From Veillonella ratti (GTDB taxonomy: Bacteria > Bacillota > Negativicutes > Veillonellales > Veillonellaceae): 64,000 nt of DNA. Shown piece after piece: positions 1-7,629 of this stretch. The DNA is taken from the NCBI RefSeq assembly GCF_003992115.1, contig NZ_RQUX01000001.1:124001-188000 (forward strand), given 5' to 3'. Each line of letters begins with the position of its first letter. The stretch's first letter is position 1. The notes under the pieces were generated by a model. That model had not been told where the DNA came from. It saw only the letters and a list, made by a program, of their open reading frames with translations, and did not search any database. A program made the translations under genes and the position numbers.

Positions 1-245
1 GTCGCCCCCGGCCCCGATGTCGCAAGGCACACACCGCATTTACCGGTAGCTCTGGCGTAACCATCGGCCTCATGTGCCGCCCCTTGTTCGTGGCGGGCAA
101 AATAATGGTTCAGCTTCGGGTATTTATAGATTTCATCGTAAATCGGGATAACGGCGCCGCCGGGATACCCGAAAAAATCGGTCACTCCCATGCGATGAAG
201 CGTTTCCAATACGATGCGCGCCCCGTTTATCATGGCGTCCCCCAT
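1..245 (-). CDS. ilvB: Acetolactate synthase large subunit, N-terminal part (cut by window edge)
   Basis: The visible 81 residues read as the N-terminal thiamine-diphosphate PYR domain of acetolactate synthase: a [12 protein letters not shown] motif is followed by [17 protein letters not shown], which holds the conserved glutamate that activates the cofactor, and ATSGPGA. The enzyme condenses pyruvate or 2-oxobutyrate in Ile/Val/Leu synthesis. The start at 245 gives [12 protein letters not shown] and has GAGAGG ten bases upstream; an ATG at 233 (MINGARIV) is the alternative. It lies downstream of ilvD and ilvA on the same strand, so it is probably the third gene of the ilv operon. The rest is beyond position 1. 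Confidence 0.93.
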   Translation of the reverse strand, partial: MGDAMINGARIVLETLHRMGVTDFFGYPGGAVIPIYDEIYKYPKLNHYFARHEQGAAHEADGYARATGKCGVCLATSGPGA

Positions 246-477
246 TCGCTCACATCCTCTCTCTGTTTTCTCAAAACAGTACTTTTTCTTTTAGATTTCT
301 AAAATATTTCTCTCAAATTTTTCTCATCGTTTGCTTGTCTTTGCAAGCCATCACTTCGAACGTTTTCTCAGATTTTAACTAATACTGTTTAATTCTTTTT
401 TGATTTACTGCAACCTATTTTAATTGTTTCGTATAACTAATTTTTCATGACTAATTCTTTAAAAATAACTAAATCTG
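246..477 (-). other. ilvA-ilvB intergenic spacer with short GAGA-loop hairpins
   Basis: This AT-rich spacer of about 230 bases shows no gene. In the operon direction it holds small inverted repeats, for example CTGTTTT..AAAACAG just before the ilvB ribosome site, GCTTG..CAAGC near 333-348, and AAATTTGAGAGAAATATTT. They resemble the GAGA-rich elements in the ilvD-ilvA spacer. Function unknown; mRNA processing or stability is one possibility. Confidence 0.45.
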
Positions 478-1701
478 TTAACGTTCGTTTATTTCGCTCG
501 TATTGATACGGCGAATTGTGTAACCCTTTTTAGCAAACTCTTCGGTAATGCGGCGAATATGTTCTTCACCGTTAGTTTCTACCGTTACCTGTAATTCTAC
601 TTCGTGGAAACGATCCAAGTTTTTGAACTGATTATGTTCCAGTTTAATAACATTGGCATTTTGACCGGCCAGAATTTCCGATACCGCTACCAGTTGGCCC
701 GGTTTGTCCGGCAAGTTTACGGAGAAGGTAAAAATTCGTCCCCGCAATACCAAGCCTTTATTAATCATGGAGGCGATGGTCAATACATCGATGTTCCCGC
801 CGCTTAATATAGATACTACCTTTTTGCCTTTTTCCTTTAGTTTCTTTAACCCCGCGACGGATAAAAGTCCTGCATTTTCACCGACGATTTTATGTTTTTC
901 CGCAAGCAACAAGAAGGCTTCCATCAATTCGTAATCGGATACGGTGACGATTTCATCGACATATTCTTTAATATACTTCAAGGTCACATTGCCGATCTGC
1001 TTAACCGCCGCCCCATCAGCAATCGTGCTGACACTGTCGAGCACTACCGGTTTATCTGCTTTTAATGCAGCTACCGCACTGGCCGCGCCTTCCGGTTCGA
1101 CACCGACCACTTTAATGGACGGATTTTTTAATTTGGCCGCTGCCGCTACGCCTGCAACTAAGCCGCCACCACCGATTGGCACAAGCAAGATATCCGCATC
1201 CGGCAATTCTTCAAGCACTTCCAAAGCAATTGTCCCCTGACCTTCGATGACGTCTTCATCATTGAAAGGATGTACAAACACATAGCCGTTTTCCTCTTGT
1301 AAGCGAACCGCTTCGGCATAGGCTTCATCATATACTTCACCGGCCAGCACAACTTCGGCACCATATTGCCGAGTTGCTTCAATCTTGATGAGCGGGCTTG
1401 GCTTCGGCATTACGATAACTGCTTTAGTACCTAATCGTTGAGCCCCGAGCGCCACGCCTTGTGCGTGATTGCCGGCGGAGGAAGCAATAACGCCACGCGC
1501 TTTTTCATCCTTCGTAAGCTTAGCAATCTTGTTGTACGCCCCTCTTAATTTGAAGGAACCGGTCCGTTGTAAATTCTCCGGTTTAATATACACATCATTG
1601 CCCGATTCATCTGAAAATACCGTGCTGTGTATTAGCTTTGTTTTGACCGTTACCGTCTGCAAACGCTCTCTTGCTTCTATAAAATCATACAGTGTTAACA
1701 T
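478..1701 (-). CDS. ilvA: Threonine dehydratase (threonine ammonia-lyase)
   Basis: A 407-residue PLP enzyme that deaminates threonine to 2-oxobutyrate, the first step towards isoleucine. It shows the fold type II PLP lysine motif GSFKLRGAYNK near the N-terminus, SAGNHAQGVA, the glycine loop PIGGGGL and, over the last 80 residues, an ACT-like domain beginning FSVNLPDKPGQL. That makes it the single-ACT form. The longer reading frame reaches 1749, but MLTLYDFIEAR at 1701 matches the family N-terminus and has AAGG about nine bases upstream; the extra codons fall in the repetitive spacer. It sits between ilvD and ilvB. Confidence 0.93.
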   Translation of the reverse strand: MLTLYDFIEARERLQTVTVKTKLIHSTVFSDESGNDVYIKPENLQRTGSFKLRGAYNKIAKLTKDEKARGVIASSAGNHAQGVALGAQRLGTKAVIVMPKPSPLIKIEATRQYGAEVVLAGEVYDEAYAEAVRLQEENGYVFVHPFNDEDVIEGQGTIALEVLEELPDADILLVPIGGGGLVAGVAAAAKLKNPSIKVVGVEPEGAASAVAALKADKPVVLDSVSTIADGAAVKQIGNVTLKYIKEYVDEIVTVSDYELMEAFLLLAEKHKIVGENAGLLSVAGLKKLKEKGKKVVSILSGGNIDVLTIASMINKGLVLRGRIFTFSVNLPDKPGQLVAVSEILAGQNANVIKLEHNQFKNLDRFHEVELQVTVETNGEEHIRRITEEFAKKGYTIRRINTSEINER

Positions 1702-1953
1702 CCTACCCATCCTTTTTTGCTCAAATCTCTCTATGCTAAGGTTTCTCACGCCTCATTTAATGTTCTCTCTCGATTTTTTCTCGCTATGGCTAAGGTTTCT
1801 CAAGTCTTAGTCAAAACTCTCTCAATGTCTCTATATAAAAGGTCTCTCACACCTTATAAAATGTTCTCTCTCATCGTTTCTCTATATCGGCCAGGTCTCT
1901 CAGGTCTTGCCGATTAACGCGCCTTTTTAGCAGCTTCCCCGGTTATTAAACGC
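1702..1953 (-). repeat. Tandem GAGAGA-rich repeat between ilvD and ilvA
   Basis: Read on the minus strand, two copies of an imperfect unit of about 70 bases lie about 100 bases apart. Both share ATAG(A/C)GA, then GAGAGAGAACATT, AGG(T/C)GTGAGA(G/A)ACCTT and ATAGAGA. Each contains small hairpins whose loop is a TGAGAGA-type sequence, for example AAGGTGTGAGAGACCTT and CTAAGACTTGAGAAACCTTAG. A related piece, TTGTGAGAGACAAGAGAACA, is in the ilvD leader near 3803-3822. No open reading frame is supported here. Confidence 0.6.
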
Positions 1954-3612
1954 TTAATATTTTTCAATAGCTCCTTCGGCTGCCGACGATACGAATGTAG
2001 CATACTTTTTCAAGTAACCCGTAGCACCGGAATCATGAGGCTTTAGATTGGCTCTTCGTTTTGCCATTTCTTCTTCCGTCAAACGCACCGACAAGCTGCG
2101 GTTTGGAATGTCGATGTCAATCACATCGCCTTCCTGCACCAGTGCCAACGGCCCCCCGGCCGCCGCTTCCGGTGAAATATGACCGATGGAAGCGCCTCGG
2201 GTAGCGCCCGAGAAGCGTCCGTCCGTAATAAGTGCCACATCCTTACCAAGGCCCATACCGGTAATCGTGGATGTGGGGGTCAACATTTCCGGCATCCCCG
2301 GTCCACCTTTCGGACCGGCGTAACGGATAACCACCACATCACCTTTCTTAATTTGATTCGATGTAATGGCTTCACAAGCCGCTTCTTCCGAATCAAATAC
2401 TCTGGCCGGACCACTGTGTACCAACATTTCCGGATTCACTGCACCGGCTTTAACTACCGAACCGTCCGGCGCCAAATTACCTTTCAGAACCGCAATACCA
2501 CCGGTTTCATAAACCGGATTGGACCACGGATGGACTACATCTTCATCCAGCACTTTAGCTACTTTAGCAAGTTCCCCTTGTGTAACCAAAGTTACGGATT
2601 TGGCATCTTCGTGTAACTTGCCCGCTTCCTGTAAACGATGAAGTACGGCGGGAATACCGCCCGCTGCATACAAGTCTTCAATGAAGTACGAACCGGATGG
2701 TGATAATTTTGCCAGCTGCGGTGTAACTTCAGCGAGTCGGTTAAAATCATCCAAGCTTAGTTTTACACCCGCCTCATGGGCTACTGCCGGTAAATGTAAG
2801 GCCGTGTTCGTCGAACCGCCAAGCACCATGTCGACAGCGACGGCGTTTTCAAAAGCGTCCTTGGTAAGTACATCCCGCGGTCTTAAATCCGCTTTCAAAA
2901 CCTCCATCACTTGAAGTCCTGCCCGCTTAGCCAATCTTAGTCGTTCCGAGTATACCGCCGGTATCGTACCGTTCCCCGGAAGAGCCATGCCCAAAGCTTC
3001 GGTGAGGCAGTTCATGGTGTTCGCCGTGTACATCCCGGAGCAGGAGCCGCAAGTCGGACAAGCTGTATCTTCGAGCTGTGCTAATTCCGCCTCGCTCATG
3101 AGCCCTGCTTCTACCTTGCCTACCGCTTCGAATACATCGCTGAGGCCTACCCGTTTGCCTTGATGTCGCCCGGCGAGCATCGCTCCGCCGCTGACGAAAA
3201 CACTTGGCAGATTCAATCTGGCTGCCGCCATCAACATGCCCGGTACGATCTTGTCGCAGTTCGGAATGAACACGAGCCCGTCAAACGGTGTAGCCATGGC
3301 CGTTGCTTCAATCGAGTCGGCTACGATTTGGCGTGTCACCAGCGAGTACTTCATGCCGATGTGATTCATGGCCGTGCCATCGCAAATCCCGATAGTGTTG
3401 AACTCCATGGGAATGCCGCCGGCTTCGCGAATCCCGTCTTTCACAGCCTGCACCAGGTTGCGTAGATGCATGTGCCCCGGAATAATTTCGTTGAACGAAT
3501 TGGCGATGCCGATGACCGGTTTACCGATTTCTTCGTTCACAAATCCCAAGGCCTTCAACAATGACCGATGCGGCGCTCTGGCCACTCCTTTTGAAAAATT
3601 ATCACTTCGCAT
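1954..3612 (-). CDS. ilvD: Dihydroxy-acid dehydratase
   Basis: A 552-residue iron-sulfur dehydratase acting at the last shared step of Ile and Val synthesis. The cluster cysteines are visible in NCDKIVPGM and in [18 protein letters not shown], and the C-terminal half has [14 protein letters not shown]. The reading frame opens at 3720, but [17 protein letters not shown] at 3612 is the normal N-terminus and has AAGGAG eight bases upstream. It is the first structural gene after the attenuator at 3751-3783, so transcription of the operon should depend on read-through there. Confidence 0.96.
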   Translation of the reverse strand: MRSDNFSKGVARAPHRSLLKALGFVNEEIGKPVIGIANSFNEIIPGHMHLRNLVQAVKDGIREAGGIPMEFNTIGICDGTAMNHIGMKYSLVTRQIVADSIEATAMATPFDGLVFIPNCDKIVPGMLMAAARLNLPSVFVSGGAMLAGRHQGKRVGLSDVFEAVGKVEAGLMSEAELAQLEDTACPTCGSCSGMYTANTMNCLTEALGMALPGNGTIPAVYSERLRLAKRAGLQVMEVLKADLRPRDVLTKDAFENAVAVDMVLGGSTNTALHLPAVAHEAGVKLSLDDFNRLAEVTPQLAKLSPSGSYFIEDLYAAGGIPAVLHRLQEAGKLHEDAKSVTLVTQGELAKVAKVLDEDVVHPWSNPVYETGGIAVLKGNLAPDGSVVKAGAVNPEMLVHSGPARVFDSEEAACEAITSNQIKKGDVVVIRYAGPKGGPGMPEMLTPTSTITGMGLGKDVALITDGRFSGATRGASIGHISPEAAAGGPLALVQEGDVIDIDIPNRSLSVRLTEEEMAKRRANLKPHDSGATGYLKKYATFVSSAAEGAIEKY

Positions 3613-3750
3613 GTTTCTCGCTCCTTTTCCTAATCGAATAACTTGCAAGGCCTTCGCCTGTAGTTTAAGTTCTTGGTACTTAATAAATTTTAACGATGTC
3701 ACTTCATAATTGCCATTCAATTTTCGGCACTTCTTGAAATATCGTGTTAG

Positions 3751-3783
3751 TAATAAAAAAAGACGATTCCGAAGAATCGTCTT
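3751..3783 (-). terminator. Attenuator terminator upstream of ilvD
   Basis: A perfect 10-bp stem (AAGACGATTC / GAATCGTCTT) with a four-base loop, followed on the minus strand by seven or more Ts. It lies between the leader peptide gene and ilvD, about 140 bases before the ilvD start. Its upstream arm plus preceding bases can instead pair with the leader coding region: 3776-3787 is an exact 12-base complement of 3917-3928. Confidence 0.9.
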
Positions 3784-3845
3784 AAAAATATCCGGCTAAA
3801 TGTTCTCTTGTCTCTCACAAATATACGAAATACAGTATACGGTTT

Positions 3846-3903
3846 ATGGCCCAAGCTCTTTATTAGCTTGCCTTCCCTTGCATCAAGGGGAGCTCAGGGC
3901 CAT
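3846..3903 (-). promoter_or_regulatory. Leader hairpin overlapping the end of the ilv leader peptide gene
   Basis: Inverted arms ATGGCCC plus AGCTC (3890-3903) and GAGCT plus GGGCCAT (3846-3858) form a strong hairpin with a small internal loop. It spans the last codons and stop of the leader peptide. By position it could act as the pause or competing hairpin of an attenuator; that role is inferred. Confidence 0.6.
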
Positions 3904-4015
3904 GATTTGTGGAAACTTTTAAGACGATGTCTGTTAAGTTTTGTTCACGGCTAATGACGATAATAATGTCAATAATAATGAGCAAGCTAATAATGAGCAC
4001 GACTAAACCTAACAT
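3863..4015 (-). CDS. ilv operon leader peptide rich in Ile, Val and Leu
   Basis: A 50-codon reading frame with AAAGGAGG eight bases before ATG. Residues 1-22 read MLGLVVLIISLLIIID then IIIVIS: 17 of these 22 are Leu, Ile or Val, the products of the downstream pathway. Further I-V-L codons at residues 30-32 are the very bases that can pair with the attenuator stem. A ribosome starved for these residues would stall early and leave that segment free to form the antiterminator; this follows the known logic of enteric ilv attenuators. A small one-helix membrane peptide is the alternative. The frame extends upstream to 4123, but that start would sit at the predicted transcript start. Confidence 0.82.
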   Translation of the reverse strand: MLGLVVLIISLLIIIDIIIVISREQNLTDIVLKVSTNHGPELPLMQGKAS

Positions 4016-4124
4016 AACATTGTCCTCCTTTCCACAGTATTTTATGTGCCTTGGCACGTAACTTAAATCGATATCTGAAAATTCCAACGACCAACTGTCC
4101 ACTGACCTTGTATCGTTGTTCATT

Positions 4125-4153
4125 ATATTAGCACTTCATTTTTAAAATTGCAA
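4125..4153 (-). promoter_or_regulatory. Promoter of the ilv leader-ilvDAB operon
   Basis: TTGCAA (4148-4153) and TAATAT (4125-4130) are separated by 17 bases on the minus strand. Transcription would start near 4118, giving a leader of about 360 bases before the attenuator terminator. Confidence 0.8.
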
Positions 4154-4212
4154 GTACTAATTTTCAATTTTTTTAAAATAATAGACAAAAATCCATACCT
4201 AATAAACAATAC

Positions 4213-4247
4213 AAAAATGCGCCACGAGCATACATACTCATGGCGCA
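4213..4247 (-). terminator. Intrinsic terminator after the amino acid permease gene
   Basis: Stem TGCGCCATGAG / CTCGTGGCGCA with an eight-base loop, followed by TTTTT on the minus strand. It lies just downstream of the permease stop at 4270. Confidence 0.88.
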
Positions 4248-4269
4248 CCATAACTTAGCTTTTATTTAA

Positions 4270-5685
4270 TTATTGAGCTTCCTGAGGCGACTCCGTAGCC
4301 TCACGGTTACCGTTAAGCAAGACGCTATGCTTGCGGCCGTAGCCCATGTAAACCAAAAAGCCTAAAATACTCCAACCCACAAAGAGCTCTATAGTATGAG
4401 CCGATAATTGTGAGAATACAAAGAGGCAGAAAATGATAGCCAGCGGTGCTACCACATACACGGCAGGGCAACGAAAATCGCGTTTCACATCCGGATATAC
4501 CCGACGTAACACCATAACCCCGAGAGCCGAACACATGAAGGCAAACAAGGTACCGGCCGAACACATTTCAGCTACAATATGAATCGGCGTGAAGCCCGCA
4601 ATCAATGAAACCACCACACCTACAATCATCGTAATAATGTGGGGCGTGTGAAACTTTTTATGAATGCGACATAAGCTGCGCGGAATCAAACCGTCACGAC
4701 TCATGGCGTAAAAAGCACGGGTCTGCGCATAGATCATAACCAAGAGCACCGTGGACAAACCACAAAGCGCACCGGTCCCGACAATGGCCGAACCGGCTCG
4801 CATGCCTACATATTCAAGTACGTAGGACGCCGGTGCCGCCGTATCAAGCTGTTGATACGGTACCACGCCGGTCATGACAATGCTGACCGCAATGTATAAA
4901 ACCGTGCAGATAAGCAGTGAAGCAATAATGCCCACCGGCATATCCACTTTAGGATTCTTTGTTTCTTCCGCCGCCGTCGCAATGGAGTCAACCCCGAGAT
5001 AGGCAAAGAATAAAATGCCCGTACCGGCTGCGACGCCTTGCCAACCGTATGGTAAAAACGGCTCCCAATTAATCGGGTCCACATGAGGGGCCGCCAAGAA
5101 AAGGAACAAGAAAATCGTACCCACTTTGATTAAAACCAGTATGCGATTAACTCGCGCACTTTCACGAATCCCCAGAACCAAGAGCCCGGTAACGAACAGC
5201 ACCACCAACATGGCCGGCAAATTCACAATGCCCCCTTCATAGGGAACCGCCGTTAAAGCCTTCGGCAAATCGATACCCGCTGCATGCAAGATGCCCACGA
5301 GATATGCCGACCAACCGCCGGCTACCGCACTGGCTCCGACCGAGTATTCAAGGACCAAGCCCCAGCCGACCCACCAGCCGAAGAATTCGCCCAGGGACGC
5401 ATAGGTGTAGGTGTAAGCACTGCCTGAAACCGGCAACATGGCCACCAGCTCCGCATAGGCCAAACATACAAAGGCACAAGTAACAGCTGCCAATACGAAT
5501 GATAACATAAGGCCCGGTCCCGCATAATTGGCGGCTCCGATACCGGTAAGTACGAAAATACCCGTCCCGATAATAACGCCTAAACCTAATAGGGTAACAT
5601 CCAAAGCGCTCAATGCTTTGGTTAATTTTTTCTCCGCCGCCGCTGCAGTCAAATCAGCCAACGGCTTCCTACGCAACGAAATCAC
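4270..5685 (-). CDS. APC-family amino acid permease (cationic amino acid transporter type)
   Basis: A 471-residue integral membrane protein with about 12 hydrophobic segments. GLGVIIGTGIFVLTG in the first helix and the later EETKNPKVDMP segment are typical of amino acid/polyamine/organocation permeases of the YfnA or cationic amino acid transporter group. Translation starts at GTG, preceded by AGGAGG at six bases. The substrate cannot be read from sequence. A promoter at 5818-5845 and its own terminator indicate a single-gene transcript between the ilv operon and brnQ. Confidence 0.88.
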   Translation of the reverse strand: MISLRRKPLADLTAAAAEKKLTKALSALDVTLLGLGVIIGTGIFVLTGIGAANYAGPGLMLSFVLAAVTCAFVCLAYAELVAMLPVSGSAYTYTYASLGEFFGWWVGWGLVLEYSVGASAVAGGWSAYLVGILHAAGIDLPKALTAVPYEGGIVNLPAMLVVLFVTGLLVLGIRESARVNRILVLIKVGTIFLFLFLAAPHVDPINWEPFLPYGWQGVAAGTGILFFAYLGVDSIATAAEETKNPKVDMPVGIIASLLICTVLYIAVSIVMTGVVPYQQLDTAAPASYVLEYVGMRAGSAIVGTGALCGLSTVLLVMIYAQTRAFYAMSRDGLIPRSLCRIHKKFHTPHIITMIVGVVVSLIAGFTPIHIVAEMCSAGTLFAFMCSALGVMVLRRVYPDVKRDFRCPAVYVVAPLAIIFCLFVFSQLSAHTIELFVGWSILGFLVYMGYGRKHSVLLNGNREATESPQEAQ

Positions 5686-5817
5686 AAAAATCCTCCTATA
5701 CTACTTACGCTACTTGCCCGGCACTGGCCCTTATCACTTTGATAATCCATATCGCACAAATTGCATTACATACTATCAAGTTTATTAAACCGCACATTAC
5801 CCAGGCTTTACCTAACT

Positions 5818-5845
5818 ATTATACACTATTTACAAAGATAACCAA
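5818..5845 (-). promoter_or_regulatory. Promoter of the APC permease gene
   Basis: TTGGTT and TATAAT are separated by 16 bases on the minus strand. The remaining 5686-5981 spacer holds the brnQ terminator and no gene. Confidence 0.6.
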
Positions 5846-5912
5846 AACGATTCCACCGGAAGATTCTCTATGCCGCGCTAACTAATTTCCCTTGCAAAAA
5901 TTACCGGCACAC

Positions 5913-5941
5913 AAAAAAGGCAGCCCCAAGGACTGCCTTTT
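5913..5941 (-). terminator. Intrinsic terminator after brnQ
   Basis: Stem AAAGGCAG / CTGCCTTT with loop TCCTTGGGG and a T-run on the minus strand, 40 bases after the brnQ stop. Confidence 0.88.
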
Positions 5942-5981
5942 GTTGTTATTTCTAAATAATGACTCACGCATTATTCAATGA

Positions 5982-7343
5982 TTATGCAGTTTTTTCTTCA
6001 CCATTTACGGCCGATTTAGATACTAAAGCTTTATTGATAAAGCCTACCACAAAACCTACCACAGTAAACGGAATCCAGCCCATACCTACGTTATGGAACG
6101 GTACATAATTAGCAAACCATTCGCCGAACGCACCAAGGCTTACACCGGCTGTTTCAGCACCGCTGACAAAAGCGGCTACACATGTCAAACCGATAGTCCA
6201 AACATATACACATTGACGGCCTTGGAATGTGTTATTCAAGAATGCCAAAGCGATGATGGCAATGGTCAACGGATATAAGAACATCAACACCGGAATGGCA
6301 GCTACGATGATAGTTTTCAAACCATACATACCGATGAAGAACGATACAACGGTGAAAATTACGGCATAGGATTTATAACCGATAACCGGGAATACACGTT
6401 GGAAATATTTAGCACAAGATGTGATCAAACCGATACTGGTTGTCAAACAAGCTAATAATACGATAACGGCCAAAATTAAAGCACCGACACCACCGAAGAG
6501 GTATTTAGCACTTTCAGCCAATACAGGCGCACCTGTTTCCAAAATGCCGAGTTGCTGTACGCTGGTAGCCCCCAAATTAGCTACGAAAATGTATACAAAA
6601 CCAAGGCAAGCAACGGCGATGATGCCCGCTTTAAAAGTAGCACTGGTTACTTCTTCTTTCGTTTGGGCACCGGACAATTTTACAAAGTCGATAACAAGAA
6701 TAGCAAATACCAAGGAAGCCAACGCATCCATTGTGTTATAGCCGTCAAGGATACCTTGAACAACGGCAACACCTGCGGTAGCATAGGATTCAGTCGGATT
6801 CATATAAGAACCCATTGGTGTAACCAAAGATTTTACGATCAAAGCACAGATACTGATTAACAATAATGGCGTCAACACTTTACCGATACGGTCTACCAAT
6901 TTGGCAGGGTTAATAGATAACCAAAGAGATATTACGAAGAATACTACCAAGAAAATAGTCTGTGACATATCATTGCCGCCACCGGCTAAGAACGGGCGAA
7001 CAGCAATTTCATAAGATACGGTGCCGGTACGCGGAATAGCGAAGGCAGGTCCGATAGTTAAATATAATAATACCGTGAAAAGGAATCCATATAATGGATG
7101 AACTCGGCCGGCCAATGCCTGTAAGTCTTTAGCACCGGAATAACCCATAGCCATAACACCGAGGAGCGGCAAGCCTACACCTGTCACAATGAAGCCTAAG
7201 ACAGCCCACCACACATTAACCCCGGCCTGTTGTCCTAATGACGCCGGGAAAATCAGATTGCCCGCACCAAAAAACAATGCGAACAACATCAAGCCTATAG
7301 CTATATAAGCTCGATTACTCAACTTTACATTTTCAGTATTCAT
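5982..7343 (-). CDS. brnQ: Branched-chain amino acid transporter (LIVCS family)
   Basis: A 453-residue protein with about 12 membrane segments. The N-terminal GLMLFALFFGAGNLIFP motif is diagnostic for BrnQ, a cation-coupled carrier for Leu, Ile and Val. The start has a purine-rich ribosome site (GAGAGAGGATGGGGA). It has its own promoter and terminator, close to the ilv operon, so the cell handles branched-chain residues by both uptake and synthesis from neighbouring units. Confidence 0.95.
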   Translation of the reverse strand: MNTENVKLSNRAYIAIGLMLFALFFGAGNLIFPASLGQQAGVNVWWAVLGFIVTGVGLPLLGVMAMGYSGAKDLQALAGRVHPLYGFLFTVLLYLTIGPAFAIPRTGTVSYEIAVRPFLAGGGNDMSQTIFLVVFFVISLWLSINPAKLVDRIGKVLTPLLLISICALIVKSLVTPMGSYMNPTESYATAGVAVVQGILDGYNTMDALASLVFAILVIDFVKLSGAQTKEEVTSATFKAGIIAVACLGFVYIFVANLGATSVQQLGILETGAPVLAESAKYLFGGVGALILAVIVLLACLTTSIGLITSCAKYFQRVFPVIGYKSYAVIFTVVSFFIGMYGLKTIIVAAIPVLMFLYPLTIAIIALAFLNNTFQGRQCVYVWTIGLTCVAAFVSGAETAGVSLGAFGEWFANYVPFHNVGMGWIPFTVVGFVVGFINKALVSKSAVNGEEKTA

Positions 7344-7383
7344 AAGTCCCCATCCTCTCTCAATTAAAATAGGTTTGCAATAG

Positions 7384-7412
7384 ATTATACAACGTTTTTA
7401 CATATTGTACAA
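7384..7412 (-). promoter_or_regulatory. Promoter of brnQ
   Basis: TTGTAC and TATAAT with a 17-base spacer on the minus strand; the start point would be about 35 bases before the brnQ ATG. The rest of 7413-7629 is AT-rich with no feature I can support. Confidence 0.75.
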
Positions 7413-7629
7413 ATGTATTTTAAAAATTTTTTCCGGTTTATTTATTACTTTTTCGCATAAATTTATATCAAATATCATACTCTTATCAAAAAAGCCGAAT
7501 CATAAATTCCCCAGAAAGCCCATTTTAACTGAACAATATGTGTAATCATCATTTTATAATAAAGTTGACAATTCTCATTCAACTTCTAAAAACTCATCAT
7601 TTTATTTTGTAAATGGAGACAGTTCTATC

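Noticed and set aside
4016-4123. Upstream extension of the ilv leader frame starting MNNDTRSVDS
   Set aside because: Its ATG would lie within a few bases of the predicted transcription start and has no ribosome site, while the internal ATG at 4015 has AAAGGAGG at eight bases.
3613-4123. T-box upstream of ilvD
   Set aside because: No GGTGGNACCGCG-type motif or stem I pattern; the region fits a leader-peptide attenuator instead.
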